Shown piece by piece: positions 1-10,333 of a stretch of 64,000 nt of DNA (position 1 is the stretch's first letter; every line of letters starts with the position of its first letter). The stretch covers positions 3,246,001-3,310,000 of the forward strand of contig NZ_CP019687.1 of NCBI RefSeq assembly GCF_002003265.1, written 5' to 3'. Source of the DNA: Paenibacillus larvae subsp. larvae. GTDB taxonomy: Bacteria; Bacillota; Bacilli; Paenibacillales; NBRC-103111. The notes under the pieces are model-generated. The model made no database searches and was not told the origin of the DNA. It worked only from the letters and a program-made list of their open reading frames with translations. The position numbers and the translations under genes are program-made.

Positions 1-1
1 T

Positions 2-1315
2 TATCTTCGACGTACCTCCTCGGACCGTTTTTTAATTCTGATGGACCAGGTTTCCCTGAAAGAGTTGGAGCAAGGCCGCTTTGAAATCCTGGACGATGTC
101 AGGGAACTGACAACGGACCAGAAAATTCCGCTAACGCTCAGCATCGGTATAGCCTCAGGCCTGTCAAGTCTGGAAGAGCTCGGGCAGATGGCCCAGGCCA
201 GCCTTGATATGTCACTTGGACGAGGCGGTGATCAGGTGACAGTGAAAGTGGGACAGCGGTTATCGTTTTACGGAGGCCGGTCCAATGCGGTAGAAAAAAG
301 GACCCGTGTCAGGGCAAGGGTTATCTCTCACGCATTCAAAGAGCTGATCAAGCAGAGTGATAAGGTTGTCATTATGGGACACCGGTTCCCCGATATGGAC
401 GCAATAGGAGCTGCTATAGGCGTCCTTAAAGCGGCTCAATTGAGCGATAAAGAGGGGTATATCGTCATAGAAGGAATCAACCCGTCTATTTCCAAATTAA
501 TGGAGATGATTGACGGAAAGGAAGAGCTGTGCAAATGGTTTATCTCACCACAGGAAGCCCAAACGCTCATAACCCAGCGGACGCTTACTGTTATCGTAGA
601 TACACACAAAGCATCCATGATTGCCGAGCCAAAGCTGCTGCAGCAGACGAGCCGCATTGTAGTGGTTGATCATCACCGCAGAGGGGAAGAGTTTATTAAA
701 GATGCCGCACTGGTTTATATGGAACCCTACGCATCTTCAACCTGTGAGCTGGTTACCGAACTGCTGCAATATTTTGCAGATTCCATTCCCATGGATACTA
801 TGGAAGCAACCGTACTATTGGCGGGGATTGTTGTGGATACAAAAAGCTTCAGCCTAAGGACGGGAGCCAGAACATTCGAGGCAGCGTCTTTCCTGCGCCG
901 CCATGGTGCTGATCCGTCTCTTGTACAGAAGATGATGAAAGAAGATCTCCATGCTTATATAGAAAAAGCGGAGATTATCAAGCATACTGAGATTATATAT
1001 GACCATGTTGCGCTGGCTGTTGCCGAGCCAAATCACAAATATTCTCAGTTGATGATTGCTCAGGTTGCTGATACATTGTTAAATATGACAGGTATCAAAG
1101 CCTCCTTTGTCATTGGTGAGCGTTCTGATGGTCTGATCGGCATCAGCGCCCGGTCTTTAGGTGACCTCAATGTGCAAGTGGTAATGGAACGTCTTGGCGG
1201 AGGCGGCCATCTGACCAATGCAGCAACCCAACTGGGGAGTACGACGGAAGATGCGGCCCGGCAGCTGAAATCTGTACTTACGCAAATTGAAGAAGAGGAG
1301 GGGCTTTTCGAATGA
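2..1315 (+). CDS. gdpP: Cyclic-di-AMP phosphodiesterase GdpP, C-terminal part (5' end outside window)
   Basis: The reading frame is open from base 2, so this is the C-terminal part of a longer membrane protein. GdpP hydrolyses c-di-AMP to pApA and tunes potassium, wall and osmotic balance. Visible parts are the end of the degenerate GGDEF domain (DRFLIL, then LSIGIASG), then the DHH domain with GHRFPDMDA near base 379 and VVDHHRR near base 664, the metal-binding [10 protein letters not shown] segment, and a DHHA1 domain ending in [10 protein letters not shown]. The N-terminal transmembrane and PAS parts lie upstream. The stop overlaps the rplI start by 4 nt (ATGA), the usual Firmicutes gdpP-rplI-dnaB coupling. 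Family call is firm. Confidence 0.95.
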   Translation, partial: YLRRTSSDRFLILMDQVSLKELEQGRFEILDDVRELTTDQKIPLTLSIGIASGLSSLEELGQMAQASLDMSLGRGGDQVTVKVGQRLSFYGGRSNAVEKRTRVRARVISHAFKELIKQSDKVVIMGHRFPDMDAIGAAIGVLKAAQLSDKEGYIVIEGINPSISKLMEMIDGKEELCKWFISPQEAQTLITQRTLTVIVDTHKASMIAEPKLLQQTSRIVVVDHHRRGEEFIKDAALVYMEPYASSTCELVTELLQYFADSIPMDTMEATVLLAGIVVDTKSFSLRTGARTFEAASFLRRHGADPSLVQKMMKEDLHAYIEKAEIIKHTEIIYDHVALAVAEPNHKYSQLMIAQVADTLLNMTGIKASFVIGERSDGLIGISARSLGDLNVQVVMERLGGGGHLTNAATQLGSTTEDAARQLKSVLTQIEEEEGLFE

Positions 1316-1758
1316 AAGTAGTATTTTTAAAAGACGTTAAAGGCCAAGGTAAAAAAGGGGAAATTAAGGAAGTATCTGAGGGATACGCCAATAACTTTTT
1401 AATACCAAGAGGACTGGTTTCCGTTGCTACCAGTTCCGCGGTAAAACAGCTGGATCAGCAGAAAAAAGCGGAACAGAAACGGAAAGACCAGGAAAAAGCA
1501 GATGCGGAAGTACTGGCAGGAAAAATGAACGAGATGACCGTTCAGCTTAAAGCCAAGTCCGGTGAAGGCGGCCGCTTGTTTGGTGCCATTATGGCCAAGC
1601 AAATTGCCGAAGCCCTACAAAAGCAGCAAAATATTAAGGTTGACAAACGTAAGATCGAACTTCACGAGCCTATTCGTTCTCTGGGTGTTACCCGTGTGCC
1701 GGTTAAACTGCATATAGACGTCACGGCAACCCTGAGTGTACAGGTAGTGGAAGAATAA
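1312..1758 (+). CDS. rplI: 50S ribosomal protein L9
   Basis: 148 residues, normal L9 length. It binds 23S rRNA with its N-terminal domain; the C-terminal domain is held away by a long helix. The N-terminal signature [17 protein letters not shown] followed by [10 protein letters not shown] is diagnostic, and a Lys/Glu/Gln-rich connecting helix spans roughly residues 42-75. It starts inside the gdpP stop (ATGA) and is followed 24 nt later by dnaB, so the three are co-transcribed and rplI is probably translated by coupling. Confidence 0.98.
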   Translation: MKVVFLKDVKGQGKKGEIKEVSEGYANNFLIPRGLVSVATSSAVKQLDQQKKAEQKRKDQEKADAEVLAGKMNEMTVQLKAKSGEGGRLFGAIMAKQIAEALQKQQNIKVDKRKIELHEPIRSLGVTRVPVKLHIDVTATLSVQVVEE

Positions 1759-1782
1759 TAGATGAAGCAAAGGTGAGAAGAT

Positions 1783-3144
1783 ATGAGCGGCGAAATGTTG
1801 ATGGATCGTGTGCCACCTCAAAATATCGAAGCAGAGCAAGCCGTACTTGGAGCTATACTGCTCGATAGTGACGCACTGGTTACGGCCATGGAACGGGTCT
1901 CGAGCGATGACTTTTATCGCGGCTCACATCAGCGAATCTTTGAAGCCATGATCGAACTGGCTCAGGAAGATGAGCCAGTCGATTTGATCACGCTGACAGC
2001 CAGACTGCAGAACAAGCAGGAGCTCGAGGAAGCAGGTGGTGTTACCTACTTGTCCGAGCTTGCCAATGCGGTCCCTACCGCTGCCAACGTGGATTACTAT
2101 GCGCAGATCGTTGAAGAGAAATCAATGCTGCGCAGACTGATCCGTACGGCGACTCAGATTGTGTCCAACGGCTATGCAAGCAGTGAGGACGTAGGTCTGA
2201 TGCTCAATGATGCGGAGCAGCGCATTCTGGAAATTTCCCAACGCCGCTCTTCGAGCGGCTTTGTTTCAATACGGGATGTGCTAATGGAGGTCTTCGAGCG
2301 CGTCGAATTTCTTTATTCGCATAAAGGAGGAACGACCGGTATTCCTTCCGGTTTCCATGATCTGGACAAAATGACATCAGGCTTTCAGCGGTCCGATCTG
2401 ATTATTGTAGCAGCGCGTCCGTCTGTCGGTAAGACGGCGTTTGCTTTGAATATCGCCCAGAATGTCGGGGTACGGGCCAAGGAAACCGTAGCGATCTTCT
2501 CCTTGGAGATGGGGGCGGCCCAGCTTGTTCAGCGTATGGTATGTGCCGAGTCTAATGTGGACGCCCAACGGATGCGTACGGGCTTTCTGGAAAGTGACGA
2601 CTGGGAAAAGCTCACTATGGCGATCGGTGCTCTTTCGGAAGCGAATATTTATATTGACGATTCCCCAGGTATCACCGTAGCGGATATTCGGGCCAAATGC
2701 CGCCGGCTGAAACAGGAGAAAGGACTGGGGATGATTCTCATCGACTACTTGCAGCTGATCTCAGGAAGGGGAAAAGGAGACAACAGGCAGCAGGAAGTAT
2801 CAGAAATTTCCCGTACTTTGAAACAGATAGCCCGGGAACTGGATGTCCCTGTTATTGCCCTTTCCCAGCTCAGTCGGGGCGTTGAACAAAGGCAGGATAA
2901 GCGTCCCATGATGTCAGACCTTCGGGAATCCGGCTCGATTGAGCAGGATGCCGACATCGTAGCGTTTCTGTATCGGGACGATTATTACGATAAAGAAACC
3001 GAAAAGAAAAATATCATCGAGATTATTATAGCCAAGCAGCGGAATGGTCCAGTCGGGACAGTAGAGCTGGCCTTTCTTAAAAATTATAACAAGTTTGTTA
3101 GTCTGGACCGTACACATCAGGAAGCGGCTGCCGGCTTTGCCTAA
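1783..3144 (+). CDS. dnaB: Replicative DNA helicase (DnaB; DnaC in B. subtilis naming)
   Basis: 453 residues, full length. A hexameric 5'-3' helicase that unwinds DNA at the fork. The N-terminal DnaB domain begins with PPQNIEAEQAVLGA; the RecA-like C-terminal domain has Walker A ARPSVGKTAF (Lys near residue 217), Walker B MILIDYLQLI, and the DLRESGSIEQDAD motif. A Shine-Dalgarno (aggtgag) precedes the ATG. Last gene of the gdpP-rplI-dnaB unit, closed by the hairpin at 3165-3208. Confidence 0.98.
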   Translation: MSGEMLMDRVPPQNIEAEQAVLGAILLDSDALVTAMERVSSDDFYRGSHQRIFEAMIELAQEDEPVDLITLTARLQNKQELEEAGGVTYLSELANAVPTAANVDYYAQIVEEKSMLRRLIRTATQIVSNGYASSEDVGLMLNDAEQRILEISQRRSSSGFVSIRDVLMEVFERVEFLYSHKGGTTGIPSGFHDLDKMTSGFQRSDLIIVAARPSVGKTAFALNIAQNVGVRAKETVAIFSLEMGAAQLVQRMVCAESNVDAQRMRTGFLESDDWEKLTMAIGALSEANIYIDDSPGITVADIRAKCRRLKQEKGLGMILIDYLQLISGRGKGDNRQQEVSEISRTLKQIARELDVPVIALSQLSRGVEQRQDKRPMMSDLRESGSIEQDADIVAFLYRDDYYDKETEKKNIIEIIIAKQRNGPVGTVELAFLKNYNKFVSLDRTHQEAAAGFA

Positions 3145-3164
3145 TCTATCAAGTAATTAAATAT

Positions 3165-3208
3165 ACGAACGATTCTATTATGACTAATAGAATCGTTCGT
3201 TTTTATTT
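3165..3208 (+). terminator. Rho-independent terminator after dnaB
   Basis: A perfect 16-bp stem (3165-3180 with 3185-3200), a TGAC loop and a T-rich tail (TTTTATTT). It ends the gdpP-rplI-dnaB transcript. Confidence 0.9.
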
Positions 3209-3235
3209 GACTTTGATTTCAGCTACTGCTACACT
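3207..3235 (+). promoter_or_regulatory. Sigma-A promoter of purA
   Basis: TTGACT (3207-3212), a 17-nt spacer and TACACT (3230-3235) lie about 70 bp upstream of the purA start, directly downstream of the dnaB terminator. No clear PurR-box was recognised. Confidence 0.6.
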
Positions 3236-3289
3236 TATTACGGGAATTGAGTGAAAGACAAATATTCAGGTGCACACATCAATATATAA

Positions 3290-4591
<1,302 letters not shown>

Positions 4592-4609
4592 GCTACCGTT
4601 TTTCTTTCA

Positions 4610-4641
4610 CCCTGGCCTTTTGCAAAGTGCCGGGGTTTTTT
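4610..4641 (+). terminator. Terminator after purA
   Basis: CCCTGGC (4610-4616) pairs with GCCGGGG (4629-4635) with one G-T wobble, followed by six T. Confidence 0.75.
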
Positions 4642-4763
4642 GCTGTTTCATCTACTATGACATAAATGTAAGGTTCAGGCGTATTTTGTAATGAAAATCG
4701 ATCATAAAAAGAGTGGAAAACTGTTAAACTACAAATAGGAAGTGCTAAGGAGGTAAATAAACT

Positions 4764-5114
4764 ATGAGAAAATATACTGCTTATATCGGTATTTTCCTAG
4801 TCGTTGTCGTGATGTTGACCGGGTGCGATTTTAACAGAATGTTTAAAGATCAGGCTTACACCCAAATTAAAGGTGAGGGCAAACTGGATAATCAACATAA
4901 ACAGTACGAGTATACGCTCCCGGCTTATAACGAAAAGGGAGAAGAAATTCAGCTAACGTTCTCTAAATTTGGAGAAGACCAATTTAAACAGGGTGCATAT
5001 CTACGCCTTTATATGAAAGATAAGGATGGCAAGAAAGTAGTAACCAGCTACGATGAAGTGAAGAAAGAAGAATTGCCGGACAAAGTGAAGGAGAAACTCC
5101 AGGCCACTCCGTAA
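4764..5114 (+). CDS. YxeA/DUF1093-like lipoprotein
   Basis: 116 residues. A signal peptide with a lipobox ending MLTGC (Cys about residue 21) indicates a lipid-anchored extracellular protein. The rest (tyrosine-rich segment, KEYTLPAYN-like core, LRLYMKDKDGK, YDEVKKEELP) resembles the small YxeA family, whose function is unknown. AAGGAGG at 4747-4753 fixes the start. Stand-alone gene between two terminators. Family assignment is by recall of its pattern, not alignment. Confidence 0.7.
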   Translation: MRKYTAYIGIFLVVVVMLTGCDFNRMFKDQAYTQIKGEGKLDNQHKQYEYTLPAYNEKGEEIQLTFSKFGEDQFKQGAYLRLYMKDKDGKKVVTSYDEVKKEELPDKVKEKLQATP

Positions 5115-5194
5115 AGGTACAGGCTGTCCTTTCTTCAGGCAGGTCCTTTTCCTTATAGCAGCCCTTACTTCAAATAGATATAATCCCTAAGGGT

Positions 5195-5236
5195 CACCAC
5201 TTTCCGTTCCACTCAACTGCGGAAGTGGTGTTTTTT
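5195..5236 (+). terminator. Terminator downstream of the YxeA-like gene
   Basis: CACCACTTTCCG (5195-5206) pairs with CGGAAGTGGTG (5220-5230) with one bulged base, followed by six T. Confidence 0.8.
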
Positions 5237-5339
5237 GTTTTGTGCATTATAAGCAGAAAAGGATTGATTCCGCTTGTTTTCGTCGATACTGGAAGTTAAC
5301 GGCAACTAAGCTTTGGCGAAAAGCAAGGAGGAAGATCGC

Positions 5340-6002
5340 ATGAGAGCGGTAATCTGGCTCGCCAAATTCGTGGCAATGGCAGGCATGGTACTGGTGATTT
5401 CGACGTGTATTACACTGCTTATCATCAATATGGTTATCGAAGATGCGGCTAAACAATTTCATCTGCCCTTAGGCCAAAAGATTCAATTCTCGTGGTTAGC
5501 CGAAAGAATCGGTGAGGAACTGAATATAGTTACATCCAAGGACAAAAAGAAAGAGAGTACGGAAAAGAACAAGGCAGAAGCTTCCCAAAAGTCTTCTCCG
5601 GTTCCAACTCCGGCTCCAACAGGCCCTGTTCCGACCCCATCCGCTATTCCCGGTGACGGCGGGCAAAATTCCGCAGAGAAAAAACCGGAAGAGGAAGAAG
5701 CGATTACAACAATGGGCAGAGCGAAGCAGTCCGAAAGTAAAGAGGCAGTGCATGATCAGCGCGTTGTGATTACACCGGACCAATTAACGGAATTCAAGAA
5801 AAAATTGTCCAAACAAGAGAAGGACAAAATTTTTCAGCTATTTGCATCCAAAGTACCTGAAAAAGAGATGCATACCATCTCCACACTGATGGAAGATGGG
5901 TTAACCCAAGACGAACTAGACAAGGTACAGGAGATCTTGCTCGGCTATTTGAAAAAAGAAGAGGTGGAGGAGATCATCGGAGCATTCAAACAAGGCCAAT
6001 AA
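5340..6002 (+). CDS. Membrane-anchored hypothetical protein with Pro-rich linker
   Basis: 220 residues, product not recognised. One N-terminal membrane helix (about residues 11-33), a charged stretch, a proline/threonine-rich linker (PVPTPAPTGPVPTP) and an acidic, helical C-terminal domain of about 85 residues (from VITPDQLTEFKKKL), likely outside the membrane. ATG 5340 is chosen over an upstream TTG at 5313 because AAGGAGG lies at 5325-5331. It precedes the M23 peptidase gene and the wal operon, which makes a cell-envelope role plausible; that is inference only. Confidence 0.75.
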   Translation: MRAVIWLAKFVAMAGMVLVISTCITLLIINMVIEDAAKQFHLPLGQKIQFSWLAERIGEELNIVTSKDKKKESTEKNKAEASQKSSPVPTPAPTGPVPTPSAIPGDGGQNSAEKKPEEEEAITTMGRAKQSESKEAVHDQRVVITPDQLTEFKKKLSKQEKDKIFQLFASKVPEKEMHTISTLMEDGLTQDELDKVQEILLGYLKKEEVEEIIGAFKQGQ

Positions 6003-6304
6003 GGAAAGGAAGGTGAGCCGATCCCGTTTTAATCCCATCATATGCCAAATACTTCCTTCATCTACCAAATCTGCACCGGCTTATAAAAAATTTATGAAAA
6101 CGGATGCAGAATGTGTAGGATGCTGTTGAAATTGAAAGAATTGGTATGGTAATTGATAGGGACATTGAGCTGCGGGCTGTCTATAAAGACATTTGCCGAT
6201 TCGTTAAACGGCGAATCCGTTTACTCCGTCATGTCCATTTTTGTATGGGGTTACTTGTACGGCAATAAATGCCTGACCAGCTACTAAACAAACGGGAGAA
6301 GAAG
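6003..6304. other. Intergenic stretch, 302 bp
   Basis: No convincing gene. A small hairpin (GATTCG/CGAATC near 6200-6222) is visible; it lacks a T-tract. The promoter of the following peptidase gene must lie here, but no clean -35/-10 pair was identified. Confidence 0.4.
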
Positions 6305-7552
6305 ATGATTGGGTCCAAACAGATCAAAAATTTCCGGCATCCCTATGAAACAGTTCTCTATATAGCTGCTGCTATTCTTATAATGATAGGCCTGCTGATT
6401 GGCGGGAGATATTGGGTAAGTACCCATCTGATTAAACTGTATCCGGTTTTGCTGGAGGGCCAGGAAGTAGGATATGCTTTTGACCAGAAAGTTATCGAGC
6501 AGTATAAGGACGAAGTGCTGAACCGCTGTCAGAAGCAGTATCCCGGTTTAGAGATATCCCTTCCCAGAATAGAAGTAAGCCAGGAAGTGAAAGTGCTGTA
6601 CGGGAATTCGTTCAGCAATCAGGAAGTGTTGAATGTGCTTGATGAGAAGGTACAACCACAGGCCAAAGGGGTAGCTATCCGTGTGGACGGCAATACAGTT
6701 GGTTATGTAAACAATCAGGCGACAGCGGACCGGATTCTGGCTGAGCTCAAAGATTCTTTCGGGCGAAAAGGCGAGGTGGGAGTGCTTTCTGTTGATGGGC
6801 CTGATCAAGTAGAACAGGTACAGTTTGTGGAGAAAGTAAGCACTTCCCAGGTTCAGGTGCCTCCCGGTATTGTCATGGGGGAGGAAAAGATGATGACGAA
6901 GCTCCGGGACAGGGAAGGCCCTCTTCTTTCGGTTAAAACCGTTAAGCAAGTAACGGAGACGGAGAAGATCGGGCACGAGACCGAAATTATCTGGGATGAT
7001 ACCACAATGGCAGGAAGACAAGAAGTGATTGTTGAAGGCAAAGACGGAAAGAAACAGGTAACGATTGAACGAACCAAAGTAGACGGTCAGATTATTGAGG
7101 AAAAAGTTATCCGGGAAGATGTCCTGGAGAACCCCGTTACTGAAAAGATTAAAAAAGGGACCAAGGAAAGTCAAGGCAAAGGAACCGGTAAATTTATATG
7201 GCCTGTACTGTCGCCAAGCATTACAAGCACTTTCGGGGAGCGCTGGGGCAAGATGCACAAAGGAATTGATATGACAGGAAACCGGGTTATTATGGCAGCG
7301 GATAACGGTAAAGTAGTGAATACGGGCAGCCGCCATGATTACGGCAATTATATTATCATGGATCATACGAATGGATTTCAGACAGTTTACATGCATCTTG
7401 GCAAGATTGATACGTCCGTAGGGCGTATTGTAGAAAAAGGGGAAAAAATCGGGATGATGGGCAGTACCGGTTTTTCCACGGGAGTCCATCTTCATTTTGA
7501 GATTCATCTGAATGGGGATTTGCAAAATCCTCTGAAATATTTGGCTCAATAA
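6305..7552 (+). CDS. M23 (LytM-type) metallopeptidase with G5 domain
   Basis: About 415 residues. One N-terminal membrane helix (near residues 15-37), a long extracytoplasmic region, a G5 domain (LLSVKTVKQVTETEKI to VENPVTEKIKKGTK-like end, about residues 212-295) and a C-terminal LytM domain with HKGIDM and HLHFEI, the zinc ligands and catalytic His. Predicted murein endopeptidase acting on the wall. ATG 6305 is preferred because a GGGAGAAG stretch precedes it; an in-frame ATG at 6269 lacks one. Lies directly upstream of walRK, whose known regulon is wall hydrolases in other Firmicutes; control by WalR here is inference. Confidence 0.88.
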   Translation: MIGSKQIKNFRHPYETVLYIAAAILIMIGLLIGGRYWVSTHLIKLYPVLLEGQEVGYAFDQKVIEQYKDEVLNRCQKQYPGLEISLPRIEVSQEVKVLYGNSFSNQEVLNVLDEKVQPQAKGVAIRVDGNTVGYVNNQATADRILAELKDSFGRKGEVGVLSVDGPDQVEQVQFVEKVSTSQVQVPPGIVMGEEKMMTKLRDREGPLLSVKTVKQVTETEKIGHETEIIWDDTTMAGRQEVIVEGKDGKKQVTIERTKVDGQIIEEKVIREDVLENPVTEKIKKGTKESQGKGTGKFIWPVLSPSITSTFGERWGKMHKGIDMTGNRVIMAADNGKVVNTGSRHDYGNYIIMDHTNGFQTVYMHLGKIDTSVGRIVEKGEKIGMMGSTGFSTGVHLHFEIHLNGDLQNPLKYLAQ

Positions 7553-7569
7553 TGAAATAACTGGAGAAG

Positions 7570-7617
7570 AGAGGCTTGAACGGAAACCCAAATCCGGGGA
7601 CGTTCAAGTCTCTTTTT
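7570..7617 (+). terminator. Terminator between the M23 gene and walR
   Basis: AGAGGCTTGAACG (7570-7582) pairs with CGTTCAAGTCTCT (7601-7613), with one mismatch, followed by TTTTT. It separates the peptidase transcript from the wal operon. Confidence 0.85.
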
Positions 7618-7786
7618 AAAGATAAGAAAGTATAAACCTTAATTTGAAGGTCTTATCTTGGGAGGAAACAATATCCTGCCCGTAAAGAACGCGGGGCGTT
7701 TCTGCTTGATACAGAATTATGATAAAATAAAAAGTATGGCACAAAGAAAGTTGCCAAGTTACAGGCAGACAGGTGGTGAAGAACGG

Positions 7787-8506
7787 ATGCAAAGAAGAAT
7801 TCTGGTTGTAGATGATGAGCAGCCGATTGCGGATATTTTAAAATTCAATCTTGAAAAAGAAGGCTATGAAGTCATTTGCGCTTATGATGGCGGAACAGCT
7901 GTGGAACTGGCCTTTTCTGAAAAGCCGGACCTCATTTTGCTTGATTTGATGCTGCCTGTAAAAGATGGAATGGATGTATGCAGAGAAGTGCGGGGCAAAT
8001 TGAACACGCCTATTATTATGCTAACTGCTAAAGATACAGAAATCGATAAGGTCCTTGGGCTCGAAATGGGAGCCGATGATTACGTCACCAAACCGTTCGG
8101 AACAAGAGAGCTATTGGCCAGGGTGAAGGCCCATCTGCGCCGGCAGATTAAATCAGAAGCCGCACCGGAAGTGGCGAAGGAAGAACCCCAGGGAATCAGG
8201 CTGGACACATTATTTATTGATACTGATATGTATGTAGTCTATAAAGACGGTGATCCTCTGGATTTAACCCACCGTGAATTTGAACTGATTTATTATCTGG
8301 CCAAGCACCCCAGCAAGGTCATGACGCGGGAGCATCTGCTTCAGGCGGTATGGGGCTACGAGTACTTTGGAGATGTACGTACGGTAGATGTGACTATCCG
8401 GCGTCTGCGTGAAAAAATTGAGACAGACCCAAGCAAACCGGAATATATCGTAACCCGCAGAGGCCTTGGCTACATGATGCGGAGTGGCAAAAGCGGAGGA
8501 TTCTAA
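7787..8506 (+). CDS. walR: Two-component response regulator WalR (YycF)
   Basis: 239 residues, OmpR family. The receiver domain has the acidic pair D9-D10, phospho-acceptor D53 in LILLDLMLP, a conserved Thr in LTAKD and Lys in DYVTKPF. The C-terminal winged helix contains [13 protein letters not shown] and [16 protein letters not shown]. The essential regulator of cell-wall metabolism. ATG 7787 ([13 protein letters not shown]) follows AGGTGGTGA. It abuts walK without a gap (stop TAA then ATG). Confidence 0.97.
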   Translation: MQRRILVVDDEQPIADILKFNLEKEGYEVICAYDGGTAVELAFSEKPDLILLDLMLPVKDGMDVCREVRGKLNTPIIMLTAKDTEIDKVLGLEMGADDYVTKPFGTRELLARVKAHLRRQIKSEAAPEVAKEEPQGIRLDTLFIDTDMYVVYKDGDPLDLTHREFELIYYLAKHPSKVMTREHLLQAVWGYEYFGDVRTVDVTIRRLREKIETDPSKPEYIVTRRGLGYMMRSGKSGGF

Positions 8507-10333
8507 ATGAAGAATATCCGCTTCTTTCAATCTATCCAATCCAAGCTGATTATCATCTATGTACTGCTTATTCTGATTGCCATGCAGCTGATTGGTGTTT
8601 ATTTTTACCGGACGCTGGAGAGTTACTACAAAAATGATTTTATCGAAGCCCGCAGCAAGAATGCGGAACTGATCTCCATATATGCGGAGCAGAAATTTGA
8701 CGACTTTCAAAAAGGAAAAACGGATGAAAAGAAGCTGGAAGCGGAATTGGGTGAGGTAAACAATCTGTTTGCGATTTCACAAACCGAGATTCAAATTATT
8801 GACAGCAACGGGCAGGTACTTACTACCTCCGTACAAGGGCATAAAAACCTGGTCGGTCAAAAGAATACCCAGACGGAAGTGACCTTGGCGCTGCAAGGAA
8901 TTCGGGATAATCAGCGGATTTTTACCGATACTGACGGCATCCGGAAGATGGTGCTGGCAAAACCTATTGGCAGCGACGTCCGGCCTGTTGGAGCGGTATA
9001 CATCGTATCGTCGATGGAAGAATTATACAAAACAATGACCAGCATAAACCAGATTCTGATCGTAGGTACGGCAATTGCACTCGCTTTAACGGGGGTTCTT
9101 GGAGTTACGCTATCCAGTACTATTACGAAACCGATAAAGGAAATTACCAGACAAGCGACAGCAGCGGCTGAAGGAAAGTTTGATCAGCAAGTTAAGGTCT
9201 ACGGTAAGGACGAGATCAGCCAGCTTGGACATACATTCAACTTTATGATGAACCGGTTGAAAGAGGCTTTGTCCATAAATGAAGAAGAGAAGGAAAAGCT
9301 TTCCTCTATTCTGGCCAATATGAATGACGGTGTGATCGCGACGGACGATAGCGGGAGGGTTATTGTCATGAACCGCCGGGCTAAGCAGATTTTGCAGGTA
9401 AAGGAAGAACAGTGGTTTGGCAAACCTTTATCCCGGCTTCTTGGGATCTCTCAGGAAATTGTGACAGAATATTCCCAGCATGAAAACACCACTCTTCTTG
9501 AGCTCAAGCTGGATGAGGATGAGAAAATATGGGTCAGGGTGACCTTTACCCCCATTCATAGAAGGGGAGAAGGAATAACAGGTTCCATTGCCGTTCTTCA
9601 GGATGTGACGGAACAGGAGAAGCTGGAGCGATCCAGGAAAGAGTTTGTCGCTAATGTATCCCATGAGCTCAGAACCCCTCTTACTACCATAAAAAGCTAT
9701 TTGGAGGCTTTGGGCGACGGTGCTATTGAGGACCCTCAGCTATCAGAACGTTTTCTGGGTGTTACCCGGAACGAAACAGAGCGAATGATCAGGCTGGTTA
9801 CAGATCTTCTCCATTTATCCAGGCTGGACTCCAATCAGGCTACACTGGTGAAGACACCGACTAACATTTCCGATATGCTGGAAGAGGTGGCTGACCGTTT
9901 TGCGGTACAGTCCAGACAACGGAAAATCAGAATTGATGTAAGTGTGGATGCCCGAGTTGGCAGCATTTCAATAGATCGGGATAAGATCGACCAAGTCCTG
10001 GATAATCTATTGTCCAATGCGATTAAATATACTGCTGATGAGGGGATAGTCCGCATACAAGCAAACAGGTTAGATCATGATTGGGTAGAAATCTCTGTCG
10101 AAGATACAGGAATAGGGATACCGAAAAAAGATCTATCGCGTATTTTCGAGCGTTTTTACCGTGTGGACAAAGCAAGATCACGCAATATGGGCGGAACCGG
10201 TCTAGGTTTGTCGATTGCCCGGGAAATAGTGAAAGCCCATGGGGGATCCATCCAATTGGAGTCTGAATATAACGTGGGAACCAGGGTTTCGTTTACACTT
10301 CCGGTTCATCATGAGGAGGAGGATCGGGCATGA
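8507..10333 (+). CDS. walK: Sensor histidine kinase WalK (YycG)
   Basis: 608 residues. Two membrane helices (about 13-33 and 182-204) flank an extracytoplasmic PAS-like domain; then HAMP, a cytoplasmic PAS (about 262-370), the dimerisation domain with phospho-His 386 in NVSHELRTPL, and a HATPase domain with NLLSNAIKY, DTGIGIP and GGTGLGL boxes. It phosphorylates WalR in response to cell-wall status. Its stop overlaps the yycH start (ATGA). Confidence 0.97.
   Translation: MKNIRFFQSIQSKLIIIYVLLILIAMQLIGVYFYRTLESYYKNDFIEARSKNAELISIYAEQKFDDFQKGKTDEKKLEAELGEVNNLFAISQTEIQIIDSNGQVLTTSVQGHKNLVGQKNTQTEVTLALQGIRDNQRIFTDTDGIRKMVLAKPIGSDVRPVGAVYIVSSMEELYKTMTSINQILIVGTAIALALTGVLGVTLSSTITKPIKEITRQATAAAEGKFDQQVKVYGKDEISQLGHTFNFMMNRLKEALSINEEEKEKLSSILANMNDGVIATDDSGRVIVMNRRAKQILQVKEEQWFGKPLSRLLGISQEIVTEYSQHENTTLLELKLDEDEKIWVRVTFTPIHRRGEGITGSIAVLQDVTEQEKLERSRKEFVANVSHELRTPLTTIKSYLEALGDGAIEDPQLSERFLGVTRNETERMIRLVTDLLHLSRLDSNQATLVKTPTNISDMLEEVADRFAVQSRQRKIRIDVSVDARVGSISIDRDKIDQVLDNLLSNAIKYTADEGIVRIQANRLDHDWVEISVEDTGIGIPKKDLSRIFERFYRVDKARSRNMGGTGLGLSIAREIVKAHGGSIQLESEYNVGTRVSFTLPVHHEEEDRA

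Noticed and set aside
6548-7591. Leftward 347-residue frame opposite the M23 peptidase
   Set aside because: Antisense shadow; the + strand gene is unmistakable.
7700-7735. TTGATA...TATGATAAAAT as the walR promoter
   Set aside because: Spacing between the boxes is far below 16-18 nt, so it cannot be called as a promoter pair.
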